This document shows, one piece after another, positions 35,281 to 45,058 of a DNA stretch of 64,000 bases (the stretch's first letter is position 1; every line of letters starts with the position of its first letter). The DNA comes from Planctomycetaceae bacterium (GTDB lineage Bacteria; Planctomycetota; Phycisphaerae; Tepidisphaerales; Tepidisphaeraceae): contig JAIYCY010000021.1 in the NCBI GenBank assembly GCA_027487775.1, positions 62,001-126,000 on the forward strand, in the 5' to 3' direction. A model generated the notes under the pieces. The model searched no databases. It had not been told where the DNA came from and worked only from the letters and a program-made list of their open reading frames with translations. Position numbers and translations under genes: made by a program.

Positions 35281-36294
35281 TCAGGCCTTTCGAGGCGTCA
35301 TCCAAGTGTGACTCCCAGCCGCCGAGTACATCGCTTCCATGACCGCCGACCGGTCGGCGGCCTCTTGCGCCCTGACGAGCGGGACGCTCTTGCCAGACAG
35401 TGCATCGAGGAACAACTCGAACGCGTGCGGCAATGCGTTCGGGAGGCTCTCGACGACCTCGACATCCTTGGCGCCCGCGGCCTTCAAATGCAGTTTGCCC
35501 TGCATGACGGTGGCGGTCAGTTCAGTTCCGCTGATCTGCAACGTCACCGGGTCGTGCCAATCGACCCATCCCGCGGCCAATGTTCCGATGGTTCCGCGTT
35601 TGAATCGCATGAGCGCCTCGCCCGTCTCGTCGCAACCGGCATATCGCTTGGTGACGGGATCGAGCGTTGCAGTGACGGACTCGATCGGCCCCAGCATCCA
35701 CATGAGGATGTCCAGCATGTGCGTTCCGAGATCACCAAACGCCCCCACGCCCGCCTGCTTGAGGTCTGCCATCCAGTTCCAGTCGGCCTCTGGGTTGTTG
35801 GGCTTTTGATCAAACCATCCTCCGATCGCGCCGTGGTGACAGTTGCTTCCTCGTGCTCTGGTGATGGTTCCGAATTTGCCTTCGTCGACCAATTGTTTCA
35901 CGCGAATGAACACCGGATCGCCGCGACGGAAATATCCGGTCTGAAACTTGATGCCCGCCGCATCAATTGCGTTGGCCATTCGGTAGGCATCGCCCGCGCC
36001 GATGCCGAGCGGTTTTTCGACGAACAGATGTTTCTTCCCCTTTGCCAGGGGCAGCACGATCGCTTCATGTCGATCCGTTTCACTGCAAACGACCACGCCG
36101 TCGATTTCCGGATCGTTGGCGATCGCCTCCACCGACGTCGCCACGGCGGCCTTCAGTTCTGTTGCGCGTCGCTCGGCACGAACGGCATGATGGTCCCATA
36201 CACTTTTGACCTTGATGTCGGAGCGTTTTCCGATCATGTTGATGAATCCGGGCGTATGGATGTGTGCAAGTCCAGCAAAGGCGATCGTCGGCAC
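35281..36294 (-). CDS. Gfo/Idh/MocA-family oxidoreductase (second copy)
   Basis: A 337-residue oxidoreductase with Rossmann start [18 protein letters not shown], the active-site E-K-P block in [10 protein letters not shown] (about 97-106), and a C-terminal domain with [16 protein letters not shown] (about 180-195). It belongs to the sugar-handling Gfo/Idh/MocA group common in planctomycetes. Substrate unknown. It is divergent from the RTX gene (125 nt to its ATG) and precedes the Nudix gene on the same strand. Confidence 0.85.
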   Translation of the reverse strand: MPTIAFAGLAHIHTPGFINMIGKRSDIKVKSVWDHHAVRAERRATELKAAVATSVEAIANDPEIDGVVVCSETDRHEAIVLPLAKGKKHLFVEKPLGIGAGDAYRMANAIDAAGIKFQTGYFRRGDPVFIRVKQLVDEGKFGTITRARGSNCHHGAIGGWFDQKPNNPEADWNWMADLKQAGVGAFGDLGTHMLDILMWMLGPIESVTATLDPVTKRYAGCDETGEALMRFKRGTIGTLAAGWVDWHDPVTLQISGTELTATVMQGKLHLKAAGAKDVEVVESLPNALPHAFELFLDALSGKSVPLVRAQEAADRSAVMEAMYSAAGSHTWMTPRKA

Positions 36295-36419
36295 GTAGGC
36301 TCCAAGTTGAAGTTGAAGCGGGAAGAATCCATCATTCAGTCGCGTATTTCAACCCGCTCAAAGCGTCGATTGGCCCGGCGGTCAGCTTGTCGCACGAACC
36401 GAAAGCAAACCCAGAAGCG

Positions 36420-38534
36420 ATGAAACACAACCAGTTCAAATCTGATTCGCCTGTTGATTCGACAACACCGCGTCGATCGTTCGAAGCACTGGAGCCGCGA
36501 CGCCTGCTCAGCGGCCTGAGCGTGGGCGCGATTGGCGACATCGTTGTGCCTGTCGGTCGGAGCGTTCAGGTCCCTGTCACCATCGACGCGTCCGGGCCGG
36601 TCAATGTCCAACTCTCTGCCGGCGGCGTCATTCGGGGCTCCGTTCAGGGCAGCAGCACCGCCATCGACATGCGGGTTGCATCCCTCGGTACGATGCGGTT
36701 TCAACTCTTCGAAAACGCCACGCCGGAAACTGTTCGTCGGATCATGGGACTCGTGCGAAGCGGTTTTTATGACGGATTGAGATTCCACTACCTCGCCAAT
36801 CAGTCGAGCGATTTCCGCATCGCGCAGACTGGTGCCACCGGGTCGGATTACACAGGCGCACCCGATTTCACATTCGCCGACGAATTCGTCCGCGACATCA
36901 GTTTCACAGGTTACGGCCAACTCGCGATGGCCAACGCCAACCAGCGTGACACCAACAGTTCGCAGTTTTTCATCACCGCCGGCGCTGCCCCCGCGCTCGA
37001 TTTCAACCACACGATCTTCGGTCAACTCACGCGGGGCGCATCCACACTTGAACGCGTCCTTGCCACGCCCACCTCACCCAACGGCCCGGACAACATCCCC
37101 GGCACCGACGACGACGGTCGCCCCGCCAGCCCGCCCATCGTCGAGAGCATCCGCGCCCGCTCCGACTCCCGCGATGTCGTGCTCCAGCTCCGCAGCAGCT
37201 CCACGACAGGAAGCCGCCTCGTCAGCGTGAATGTCACCGACGGCTCGGGTCAATCCGTCACCCGAACCTTCCGAGTCCGCGTCGTCGAGAACACCGGCGC
37301 ATACAACAATCAACCGCCCATTCTCGAGCCGATCGAAGATCTCATCATCCCCAGCGCTCAGCCCGTCACGTTCAAGATCAACGCACAAGATCCTGAAGGC
37401 GACAACTACGAAATCTGGGTCGACGCAGGCGGTGGAATCTCCGCTGGTACTGTTCTGATCGATCAGGCCAACAAGCGTGTGACCTTCACGCCGCGTACGG
37501 GATTCACGGGGGCGGTCGATCTGCTGGTGGGGGTGCGCACTCAGGGTGCTTTGTCGCGTGGCTCGCTCCAGTTCAGCCCGAACATCACCTCGAGCTTTGA
37601 GTCGATCCACGACACGCAGCGTGTTCGGCTCGCATTCGGGGACTTCGCCCCCGCGGTCCAACCGAGGCCCGACGTCAATGCGATTTTCGGCTCGCAACTT
37701 CAGAACATCGAAGTCGCACGATTCACCGACCCTAATCCGAGCTCTCAACCGGCAAACTGGAACGCCGTCATCGACTGGGGCGACGGTCGCGTCAGTCCCG
37801 GCGCGATCCAACCGCTGGGAAATGCAACTTATGCGGTCCTCGGCGCGCACGGTTACAGTCGCGAAGCCGAGCTCCCACTCACGGTCGAAATCCAGGGTGC
37901 CAAGGGCGCCCGGTCCATCATTCAAAGTCGATCGATCGTCCGACGACCCATCGCGCTGACCAATGATCGTCTGGTGATTCATCAAACCGACACCAACGAC
38001 GCCATCGGTTTTGCTGTGCGATCCGGCGAGCTGCGCGTCAACCTCAACGGGGAAGTTCTCAAGTACCCAGCCAGCCGCGTCGCGCGAATCGATGTTTCGG
38101 TCTACGGCGGGAACGACACCGTCACCGGCGGCTCTGGCGTTCCGCCCATGCTCGTCTTCGCTGGCGAGGGCGATGACTCCATCGTGGGCGGGCCGAATCG
38201 CGATTCGCTCTACGGCGAGTCGGGTCAAGACACCCTCGACGGCGCGGAGAACAACGACCTTCTCATCGGCGGAAGCGGTAGCGACAAGCTCTACGGTCGC
38301 GGCGGAAATGACCGACTCGAAGCCGGCAGCGCCAACGACACACTTTTCGGCGGAAGCGGCAACGACGTTCTCATCGGTGGAAGCGGTAACGACAAGATCT
38401 ACGGCGAATCCGGCAACGACACCCTCGCCGGGGGCGTCGGCAATGACATCCTCGACGGGGGGAGCAGTTCGGATACCCGCGACTCCACTGACCCCACCGA
38501 CTCAGCCGACATTCTGCTCAGCCTCGAAAGTTAA
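36420..38534 (+). CDS. LEPR-XLL surface protein: cyclophilin-like domain plus RTX calcium repeats
   Basis: A 704-residue exported protein. It begins with the planctomycete LEPR-XLL-type signal ([10 protein letters not shown], about 25-34). A cyclophilin-type PPIase domain follows (about 85-235): [39 protein letters not shown] and [11 protein letters not shown] are clear. Its catalytic Arg site, FHR in PpiB-type enzymes, reads FHY. Beta-rich cadherin-like segments fill the middle. The last 150 residues hold about nine nonapeptide RTX units ([19 protein letters not shown]) that bind calcium. It probably acts outside the cell or in the periplasm. The longer open frame upstream of ATG 36420 lacks coding signs. 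Confidence 0.85.
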   Translation: MKHNQFKSDSPVDSTTPRRSFEALEPRRLLSGLSVGAIGDIVVPVGRSVQVPVTIDASGPVNVQLSAGGVIRGSVQGSSTAIDMRVASLGTMRFQLFENATPETVRRIMGLVRSGFYDGLRFHYLANQSSDFRIAQTGATGSDYTGAPDFTFADEFVRDISFTGYGQLAMANANQRDTNSSQFFITAGAAPALDFNHTIFGQLTRGASTLERVLATPTSPNGPDNIPGTDDDGRPASPPIVESIRARSDSRDVVLQLRSSSTTGSRLVSVNVTDGSGQSVTRTFRVRVVENTGAYNNQPPILEPIEDLIIPSAQPVTFKINAQDPEGDNYEIWVDAGGGISAGTVLIDQANKRVTFTPRTGFTGAVDLLVGVRTQGALSRGSLQFSPNITSSFESIHDTQRVRLAFGDFAPAVQPRPDVNAIFGSQLQNIEVARFTDPNPSSQPANWNAVIDWGDGRVSPGAIQPLGNATYAVLGAHGYSREAELPLTVEIQGAKGARSIIQSRSIVRRPIALTNDRLVIHQTDTNDAIGFAVRSGELRVNLNGEVLKYPASRVARIDVSVYGGNDTVTGGSGVPPMLVFAGEGDDSIVGGPNRDSLYGESGQDTLDGAENNDLLIGGSGSDKLYGRGGNDRLEAGSANDTLFGGSGNDVLIGGSGNDKIYGESGNDTLAGGVGNDILDGGSSSDTRDSTDPTDSADILLSLES

Positions 38535-38570
38535 CGTCCCATCGCCTGCAAGTGACTGCGACACCATCAG

Positions 38571-38630
38571 ACATCAGTGTATTCACGCAGACTTCAGTGC
38601 ATTCACGCAGACTTCAGTACATTCACGAAG
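38571..38630. repeat. Three tandem 20-bp repeats after the RTX gene
   Basis: Units start at 38571, 38591 and 38611, each AC(A/T)TCAGT(G/A)(T/C)ATTCACG(C/A)AG with up to three differences. They lie in the 161-nt gap between the RTX gene and the convergent membrane-protein gene, followed by a short run of CAG-type triplets. No coding role is seen. Confidence 0.75.
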
Positions 38631-38695
38631 CTCGACAGCAGCAGCGTCGACAACAGCAGCAGCAGTAGCCATCACCACAGTTACACCGACCCACC

Positions 38696-40456
38696 TCACG
38701 AAGACGCATCAGACGTCGCCTGAGTGTCCTTGTTCGCAGTCCTCTCCACATCACGCCGGTTTCCAGAAGCAGGTTCATAGCCCTCGAGCATCTGCAACGA
38801 TCCCCGCGGATCCAAAATCAATGCTGCGATTGTCACCAACACCTCCGCGACGATCGTCCAGCCTCGAAGCAACAAGCTCGTCGCCTCCAGGATTTTCGCC
38901 TCACCGAATCCCTGTTTGATGGACGTCGGAAGCACCCACGCCAACGCTCCGATCAGCACCGCCTCACGCACCCCAATCCCGCCCGGTGCCCAGACCGCCA
39001 CAAACCCGGCGGTCCACGCCAGACTGTACGCCCCTGCCACCAATCCGATGTCACTTGTTGACAGTCCCAGCGGACCGCGCAAGAGCAGCCAGATCGCCAC
39101 GCTCTGCCACAACAAGCCCAGTAGCATGAAGAGCAAAATCCCCGCACTTCGACCCAGCGATAATCGCGTCGCTAGGACCGGCTTCTTCAATGACCGCAGA
39201 ATCCGATTCGTCACCCCGTAAAAGATCGGCGGATGCAAGACCACCACAAGCAGCGGTGTGAGCAACAGCGCTGCCCAAAGCCATTCTCGTGCTCGCCCGT
39301 CGAGTCGCTCGATCCCCATGACAAACATTCCGATGATCGCCACGATGAGATTCGCAAGCACAAACAGCGTCAGTTCCAGGACCTGACTCGACGCGCAGAC
39401 GCTCCCACGGACGCCATAGGGTCGAATCAAGCGTTGCCGACCGATCACCTGCCAGATCGCCCCGGGGATGTAGCGTGCCAGTTCGCTCAGGATCCAGACA
39501 CGAAGGGCGGCGTTGCGCGGGACGAGAAATCCAAATCCGCTCAGGATTCCCCGCCAGCTCATCGCGCGGATCCCGGCGAGGAAGATCGAAAACATCACGA
39601 CCGACAACAGGATGTCTGTCGGGCTGAACTCTCGCAGTCGGCTGCGCGTCGGCTCCCACTCGATCAGCACCGGCTTGATGATCGCGTAAAAGATCCAGAC
39701 CGTCAGTCCCACGAAAGTCGCTCGCCTGAGCCATCGATAACTCAATCCCGCTGCGTTGATCGCACGTCGCTGCGTTCCAGCGGAAATTTGGACGATTTCG
39801 TTCTCGTTGACATTCGTCAAGCTCCCCGCCACTACCGCGCGCCGTGCGGGAAGAAAGTGGATCCCACGACGACGAAGCCACGGTCGCGCCAACCGCCTGC
39901 CCATCGGGAACGTCCGAATGATCAGGTTCACGACAAAGAGCCCCAGTCGCACCATCACCCATGACACCGGCACCGCGAGCAAGCAAATCCCAAAGACGAA
40001 CAGGAACACGCGTTCCGACTGATCGTCGCTGATGTCCAACCAGCTCACGATCTGATCAAAATGCTGCCTGAAGTAGTAAAGAATCCCGCCCGTGACCGCC
40101 AGCGACAGCAACGTCGCAATCGCAATGATCGGCCCCTGCCCGACACGCACAGGCTTTCCCCGCATGACTCGACTCGTCAAGCGACGCTTGCCCGGGATGC
40201 TCACCAGCGCGAAACCGACGATAAAGACTGCAATCCCGCCCGGCCCCGGCAAAAATCCCACCAGCGGCGAGAGAATGATCAGCAGCCAACCGATCACGTT
40301 CTTGGCGACGAACCAGAGTTGACCCTTGAAGAAACCCTGAACCGCGGCCCGTTGTTCATGCCTCCAGCGGTCAAGGTGTGACTCGGGAGGCGAATCCCGA
40401 ACGTTCTCGTCCTTTTCATTCTCAGTCGGGGTCGGGTTGGGATTCTGATTGTCCAT
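38696..40456 (-). CDS. Membrane protein: PGPGW domain fused to LPG-synthase-type transmembrane domain
   Basis: A 586-residue protein starting at ATG 40456. After a polar N-terminus (PNPTPTEN...) comes a PGPGW-type segment (about 58-110), with LVGFLPGPGGIAVFIVGFALVSIPGKRRL. From about residue 215 there are about eight helices of the lysylphosphatidylglycerol-synthase TM/flippase-like kind, with ELARYIPGAIWQVIGRQRL and GGIGVREAVLIGAL signatures. Members often move or attach lipid or dolichol/undecaprenyl-linked groups. The combination of the two domains is unusual. The C-terminal tail is short and polar. It precedes the Tad-locus lipoprotein gene in the direction of transcription by about 220 nt. 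Confidence 0.8.
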   Translation of the reverse strand: MDNQNPNPTPTENEKDENVRDSPPESHLDRWRHEQRAAVQGFFKGQLWFVAKNVIGWLLIILSPLVGFLPGPGGIAVFIVGFALVSIPGKRRLTSRVMRGKPVRVGQGPIIAIATLLSLAVTGGILYYFRQHFDQIVSWLDISDDQSERVFLFVFGICLLAVPVSWVMVRLGLFVVNLIIRTFPMGRRLARPWLRRRGIHFLPARRAVVAGSLTNVNENEIVQISAGTQRRAINAAGLSYRWLRRATFVGLTVWIFYAIIKPVLIEWEPTRSRLREFSPTDILLSVVMFSIFLAGIRAMSWRGILSGFGFLVPRNAALRVWILSELARYIPGAIWQVIGRQRLIRPYGVRGSVCASSQVLELTLFVLANLIVAIIGMFVMGIERLDGRAREWLWAALLLTPLLVVVLHPPIFYGVTNRILRSLKKPVLATRLSLGRSAGILLFMLLGLLWQSVAIWLLLRGPLGLSTSDIGLVAGAYSLAWTAGFVAVWAPGGIGVREAVLIGALAWVLPTSIKQGFGEAKILEATSLLLRGWTIVAEVLVTIAALILDPRGSLQMLEGYEPASGNRRDVERTANKDTQATSDASS

Positions 40457-40676
40457 CTTGGCCGGCGTTATGTTGGAGGACGCCGAGTGTGCCGATCCCA
40501 CAGACAGATGCAATGACCTTGCGCGATCCGAACCAAACCGCTGGGCGGTCTGAATCGCGAATCACTGCTCAATGCGTGGATGGAGCCGCTTTGCCGAGTA
40601 AGCGGCCGAAGACTGCTCGGGAAATCGCCTGGCAGGATGACCATTGACATGAGCGATTCACGATTCGGGCGAGTGG

Positions 40677-41201
40677 TCAGTGTGCGATATTCGCGCTCGC
40701 CCCGCCGCCCATGGTCGGTGCTGACTCTCCGCCACCGCCGCCCTCGCCAGCACCCTGGCCGAGTGCTTCGAGCAGCGGTGCGGTGCCCGATGCGATGCCC
40801 GAGTTGGTTCCCTCTGCAAGCGTGAATCGCTCTGCGGGAATTCCCGACGCCATCACAGCGGCCTCGACGCTTGCTCGACGCGCGCTGGCCATGGCGTCAT
40901 CTGCGGGGATCGACAGGTAAACCACCAGCGGCTTGGGCTCTGGTGTGCCTGCGATGATCGCACGCAGACGTTCATGCCCGACCGGATTGAGCACGGCTCC
41001 ATCGAAGTGTCGTGCCTGCAGTGTCGCTTCGTGCGCTGCGCCGGCGTCGGTCGCCTGACGCAGGATCCGCGTCACATGACTCTCAACGGCCGGGCCTCGA
41101 AAGAACGGGTCCTGATACTTCGCATCTCCCTCACGGTTGAGCGTGCAGCCGGCCGAAAGAGCCATGGCCAAGAAACCGACGATGGTGATTTGTGTCTTCA
41201 T
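40677..41201 (-). CDS. Tad-locus lipoprotein, possibly CpaD/TadD-like
   Basis: A 174-residue lipoprotein: signal peptide MKTQITIVGFLAMALSAGC with the lipobox LSAGC. After a short spacer a region RLRAIIAGTPEPKPLVVYLSIPADDAMASARRASVEAAV (about 78-115) resembles the R...V..Y..A-R-R-A-x-V pattern of CpaD-type pilus lipoproteins or OmpA-like peptidoglycan-binding segments. The C-terminus is Gly-rich low complexity. It closes the Tad gene run, 222 nt after tadC. The CpaD label is tentative. Confidence 0.6.
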   Translation of the reverse strand: MKTQITIVGFLAMALSAGCTLNREGDAKYQDPFFRGPAVESHVTRILRQATDAGAAHEATLQARHFDGAVLNPVGHERLRAIIAGTPEPKPLVVYLSIPADDAMASARRASVEAAVMASGIPAERFTLAEGTNSGIASGTAPLLEALGQGAGEGGGGGESAPTMGGGASANIAH

Positions 41202-41423
41202 GAATGATCAGGCCTCGAAAAAAGATGCTTTCGGGTTATCGACCGCACACCCACTTGGGGATGAAAAAGTTTGCAGGGTTCGGAACAGGACTTCTGAGCC
41301 CGATGCCTCGATGCGACGCCTGCACGTCCAATCTGGCTTCACATCAGTTCAACCGCTGGAGCGTTCGATCGTTCGTTCGGACGTCTGTTGGATCAGATAG
41401 TGGTTGAGTTTGGAAGCGTTGAT

Positions 41424-42359
41424 TTAGTTCAATTGCGTGTTCATGAGTTCGATCGCCACGGGGCCGCCGATGACGACAAAGGTTGCCGGGAAGACGAACA
41501 GAACCAGCGGGAACGTCATTTTGACGCTCGCCTTTGCCGCCATCTCCTCGGCGGCAAATTGTCTTTTGATTCGCATGCTCTCGGCCTGCACACGCAGTGC
41601 ATGGCCGACGCCGGTTCCAAATTTGTCCGCCTGGATCAGCATCGCCATCAGCGATCCGACGTTTGCATTGCCGGTGCGTGTCGAGAGATTTTTGAATGCC
41701 TGTTGCCTCGATACACCGAGCTTGGTTTCGGTGTGCGCGATTGCAAATTCACGGCTGATCACCGGGTGCGCCATCGCAAGCTCATCGCCCACGCGTTGCA
41801 GGCTTGCGTCGATCGTCAATCCCGACTCGACGCAAATCACCATCAAGTCGAGCGCATCGGGCAATCCCATGTTCAATTGCTTTTGGTTGTCACTCACTTT
41901 GGATTTCAGCCACAGTTTCGGTGCCATGTACCCCAGCAGCCCGCCAAACGACAGACCAATCAACGGTTGCCCGATCATGGTGCCGAGGATCCATCCGCCA
42001 AGTACGCCTCCGAACAGGAGGATCAATTTGAATCCGATGAACGATCGAATGACGGCGGGATCGTAGATCCCTGCCATGCCGAGTTTCTTCCGGAGGTCGC
42101 TCACTTGTTCGGACTTCTGCGACATGAAAGGACTGGAAGCGGCCGTGCTGATGCGGGAGATCAGACTCGCACCGGCGCTCTTCCCGCTGGACTGCGTGCC
42201 TCGCACCGCACTTGAGGCGTTCGCATCGTTGTTGCTCAGTCGGTCGCTGATCCGACGATCTTCGCCGCGCATGACCTTATGCAGAACGAGCCACGCCACA
42301 CATCCGACGCAACCAGCGAGGCTGAAGAAGAACAAAAGTTGTTCAATGATTTCTTTCAT
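41424..42359 (-). CDS. tadC: Tad pilus inner-membrane platform protein TadC
   Basis: A 311-residue type II secretion F-domain (GspF-like) membrane protein. An N-terminal helix (about 10-28) precedes a polar region, then helices; the platform block MGLPDALDLMVICVESGLTIDASLQRVGDELAMAHPVISREFA (family LPDALDLMVVCVEAG) is diagnostic, and the C-terminal helix contains LVLFVFPATFVVIGGP. It forms the TadB-TadC membrane platform of Flp pilus assembly. It ends 222 nt from the lipoprotein gene and is 57 nt downstream of tadB. Confidence 0.92.
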   Translation of the reverse strand: MKEIIEQLLFFFSLAGCVGCVAWLVLHKVMRGEDRRISDRLSNNDANASSAVRGTQSSGKSAGASLISRISTAASSPFMSQKSEQVSDLRKKLGMAGIYDPAVIRSFIGFKLILLFGGVLGGWILGTMIGQPLIGLSFGGLLGYMAPKLWLKSKVSDNQKQLNMGLPDALDLMVICVESGLTIDASLQRVGDELAMAHPVISREFAIAHTETKLGVSRQQAFKNLSTRTGNANVGSLMAMLIQADKFGTGVGHALRVQAESMRIKRQFAAEEMAAKASVKMTFPLVLFVFPATFVVIGGPVAIELMNTQLN

Positions 42360-42416
42360 GGCGTGCTCCGGGCGATCGCAGACACTGCAAAATACGGATC
42401 AGACGCAGACTTTGGA

Positions 42417-43385
42417 TCAGACGCGAACCTGGGTGATCTTCTTGATGGCAAACAGGCCCATCACTTGCATGATGAACGCGAAGGCGAGCATTTTTTGCCC
42501 CATCGGATCTCCGGTCAGCTTTTGTGCGTAGTCGGGCTTGACCATGTACATGATCACAAACATCACAGCCGGGAACGCGGTCAGAAGGTAGCCCGTGAAT
42601 CGACCTTCGGCGGTTTTGGCCTTGACCTGCTGCTGCAGGCGCACGCGCTGGCGGATCATTCCGCTGATATTCTTCAGCACTTCGCTGAGGTCGCCCCCCG
42701 TCTGGCGCTGAATGAGGACGGCGGTGATGAAGAACGCAAAGTCCGTCGAATCGATGCGTTTGGTCATGCTTTTGAGGACTTCCTCCATCGGGACGCCGAG
42801 CGAATGTTGTGCGAAGGCATGTCCGAACTCGGCATTGATTGGCGAGGGCAGTTCATTACCCATCATCTGCAATCCACTCGACAATGAGTGTCCTGCCTTG
42901 AGCGCTCGTCCTAGAAAGTCCATTGCGTCAGGAAGCTGGTCGTCGAGCATGCGTTGACGTCCGATTTTGCGTCGGACCAGATAAAGCATCGGCGCCACCC
43001 CACCCAGAACCGCCGCCGTGATTGCGACGATCGGGTGCAGGGTTACTGCAAGAACGATCATACCGATGCCGAACGCGATGCCGATTTGCATCAGCACGAA
43101 CTTCTTGAATTCCACTTCCGGCATCGACAGCTTGAGCATCGCGTCGATGCTGCGGAATGGTCCGAAGCGCAGGAGCAATCCGTCGAGTCCTCCGTCGCGA
43201 AGGTCGTTGCGGATCGACTTCTGTTCTTTGCTGGATCGATTGACCTGCTTGGCATTCTGGTTGCTCAAGCGTGATCGAAGCTTTCGCTTTTCGCCCGTCG
43301 AACCTCCGAATGCGAGGCTCAAAAGCGACCAGGCGCCAAGCGCGACGCTCATGAAGATCAGGGCAGGCAGGAGTAGGACAGCCAT
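42417..43385 (-). CDS. tadB: Tad pilus inner-membrane platform protein TadB
   Basis: A 322-residue GspF-like protein with a first helix at about 3-24 and the block QLPDAMDFLGRALKAGHSLSSGLQMMGNELPSPINAEFG (family LPDALDxLARALRAGHSL), a conserved QRQTGGDLSEVLKNISGMIRQR, and a C-terminal pair of helices. It joins TadC to make the platform for pilin export. It follows cpaF by 34 nt and overlaps nothing. Confidence 0.93.
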   Translation of the reverse strand: MAVLLLPALIFMSVALGAWSLLSLAFGGSTGEKRKLRSRLSNQNAKQVNRSSKEQKSIRNDLRDGGLDGLLLRFGPFRSIDAMLKLSMPEVEFKKFVLMQIGIAFGIGMIVLAVTLHPIVAITAAVLGGVAPMLYLVRRKIGRQRMLDDQLPDAMDFLGRALKAGHSLSSGLQMMGNELPSPINAEFGHAFAQHSLGVPMEEVLKSMTKRIDSTDFAFFITAVLIQRQTGGDLSEVLKNISGMIRQRVRLQQQVKAKTAEGRFTGYLLTAFPAVMFVIMYMVKPDYAQKLTGDPMGQKMLAFAFIMQVMGLFAIKKITQVRV

Positions 43386-43419
43386 GTCATTACCTCATCC
43401 ATGAATCGGTGGGACTCGT

Positions 43420-44994
43420 TCAATCGTACTTTCGTTTCTCAAACGTATCGGCGGGCAGACGAATACCCCGGCTCTCAATTCGTGAAAGGACGCGGGGCAC
43501 GATCCCCGTGCAATAAAACTGACCGGTCGCGGCTCCGGTTTCATCGACGCCGCCCTGCTCGAATCCGAACAGGTCGTGCATTGTGATTTGATCCCCTTCC
43601 ATGCCGCTGATTTCGGTGATACGGGTTACTTTTCGCTTTCCGCCTGTGAGGCGGTTGGCCTGGACGATGATGTTGACCGCGCTGCTGATCTGCTGACGCA
43701 TGGCCTTGGCGGGGATGTCATATCCTGCCATCAGGATCATGACTTCGAGGCGCTGCATGGCATCACGCGTGTTGTTGGCGTGGATGGTTGTCATCGATCC
43801 GTCGTGGCCAGTATTCATGGCTTGGAGCATGTCCAGCGTTTCACCGCTACGACACTCGCCGATGATGATGCGATCCGGACGCATACGCAGACAGTTTTTG
43901 ACCAGATCGCGCTGATTGACTTCGCCCTTGCCTTCCATGTTGGAGGGACGGGTTTCGAGTCGGACGACGTGCGGCTGTTGTAGTTGAAGTTCCGCGGCGT
44001 CTTCGATCGTGATGACGCGTTCGTCGACATTGATGTATCGAGAGAGACAGTTCAGAAGTGTTGTTTTTCCTGATCCGGTACCACCTGAGATGATCACGTT
44101 GCATCGGGCCTGCACTGCGGCGGCGAGGAAGTCGATCATCTGGGTCGTGAAGGCTCCTGCGCGGAGGAGGTCTTCGAGTTGCATCGGCTTGTGACCGAAT
44201 CGACGGATGCTCATCGCCGGCCCATCAAGCGCCAGCGGCGGGATGATCGCATTGACGCGGCTGCCGTCCTGCAATCGCGCGTCGCAGTAGGGTTGCGTTT
44301 CGTCGATACGTCGACCGACCAGGCCGACGATTCGATCGATGATCTGCCGGAGGTGTGCATTATCTCGGAAGCGACAGTCGGTCAGTTCGATGCGACCCTT
44401 TCGCTCGACATACACGCGATCCCAGCGGTTGATCATGATGTCCGAGATCGCCGTGTCCTTGAGCAGCGCTTCGAGGGGCCCGAGTCCGAAGGTTTCGTCC
44501 ATCACCTCGTCCATGAGGCGTTGTTGTTCGTTGCTGTTGAGCAGTCCCTTTTCGCTGGTGCAGAGTTCCTGGATGAGGCTCCGCACTTCTCGTCGAACGA
44601 CGTCGGCGGGGAGTGAACGGAGATTTTGCACGTCGAGTTTTTCGACGAGTTGCTGGTGGATGCGGACCTTGAGTTGTTGCAGGTAGATCTGTCGCTCGGT
44701 GGGCGCGGCGGGTTGTACGATGCTGGGTCGGTGCGACGTTGACATCGCCGGCGCAGCGACAGCGGGTGTTGCAGTTGGCTGGTTTGCAGCGCCTGTTACT
44801 CCGTTGGTGGCGGGTGAAGTTGTCGGGGCAGGCGCGCCCTTGAAGAACGCGCTGGATGATCCGCCGTTCTTCAGTGCCTGCTGGGCGAGGTATGCGGTAT
44901 CGACCGCTGCGCCACCGGGCGTTTTTTTGGTGCCCTCGTCTTCGACGGGTCGCGGGGTTTCGGCTTGGGGTTTTTCTCGACTAAACAGGCCCAT
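43420..44994 (-). CDS. cpaF: Tad pilus assembly ATPase CpaF/TadA
   Basis: A 524-residue secretion ATPase. The first 95 residues are Pro/Ala-rich low complexity. The core has Walker A GGTGSGKTT (304-312), the Asp box ITIEDAAELQL, the RDLVKNCLRMRPDRIIIGECR segment with the Walker B Glu, and the His box MTTIHANNTRDAMQRLE. It drives Flp pilus growth from the inner-membrane face. The ATG 44994 has MGLFSREK; the frame has no closer start. It lies 64 nt downstream of cpaE and 34 nt before tadB. Confidence 0.95.
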   Translation of the reverse strand: MGLFSREKPQAETPRPVEDEGTKKTPGGAAVDTAYLAQQALKNGGSSSAFFKGAPAPTTSPATNGVTGAANQPTATPAVAAPAMSTSHRPSIVQPAAPTERQIYLQQLKVRIHQQLVEKLDVQNLRSLPADVVRREVRSLIQELCTSEKGLLNSNEQQRLMDEVMDETFGLGPLEALLKDTAISDIMINRWDRVYVERKGRIELTDCRFRDNAHLRQIIDRIVGLVGRRIDETQPYCDARLQDGSRVNAIIPPLALDGPAMSIRRFGHKPMQLEDLLRAGAFTTQMIDFLAAAVQARCNVIISGGTGSGKTTLLNCLSRYINVDERVITIEDAAELQLQQPHVVRLETRPSNMEGKGEVNQRDLVKNCLRMRPDRIIIGECRSGETLDMLQAMNTGHDGSMTTIHANNTRDAMQRLEVMILMAGYDIPAKAMRQQISSAVNIIVQANRLTGGKRKVTRITEISGMEGDQITMHDLFGFEQGGVDETGAATGQFYCTGIVPRVLSRIESRGIRLPADTFEKRKYD

Positions 44995-45058
44995 GTTTTC
45001 CTCGCGATATCAAACGAAATCTGGTGACTGAATGGCACGCAACCGGGATCAAATCAAC

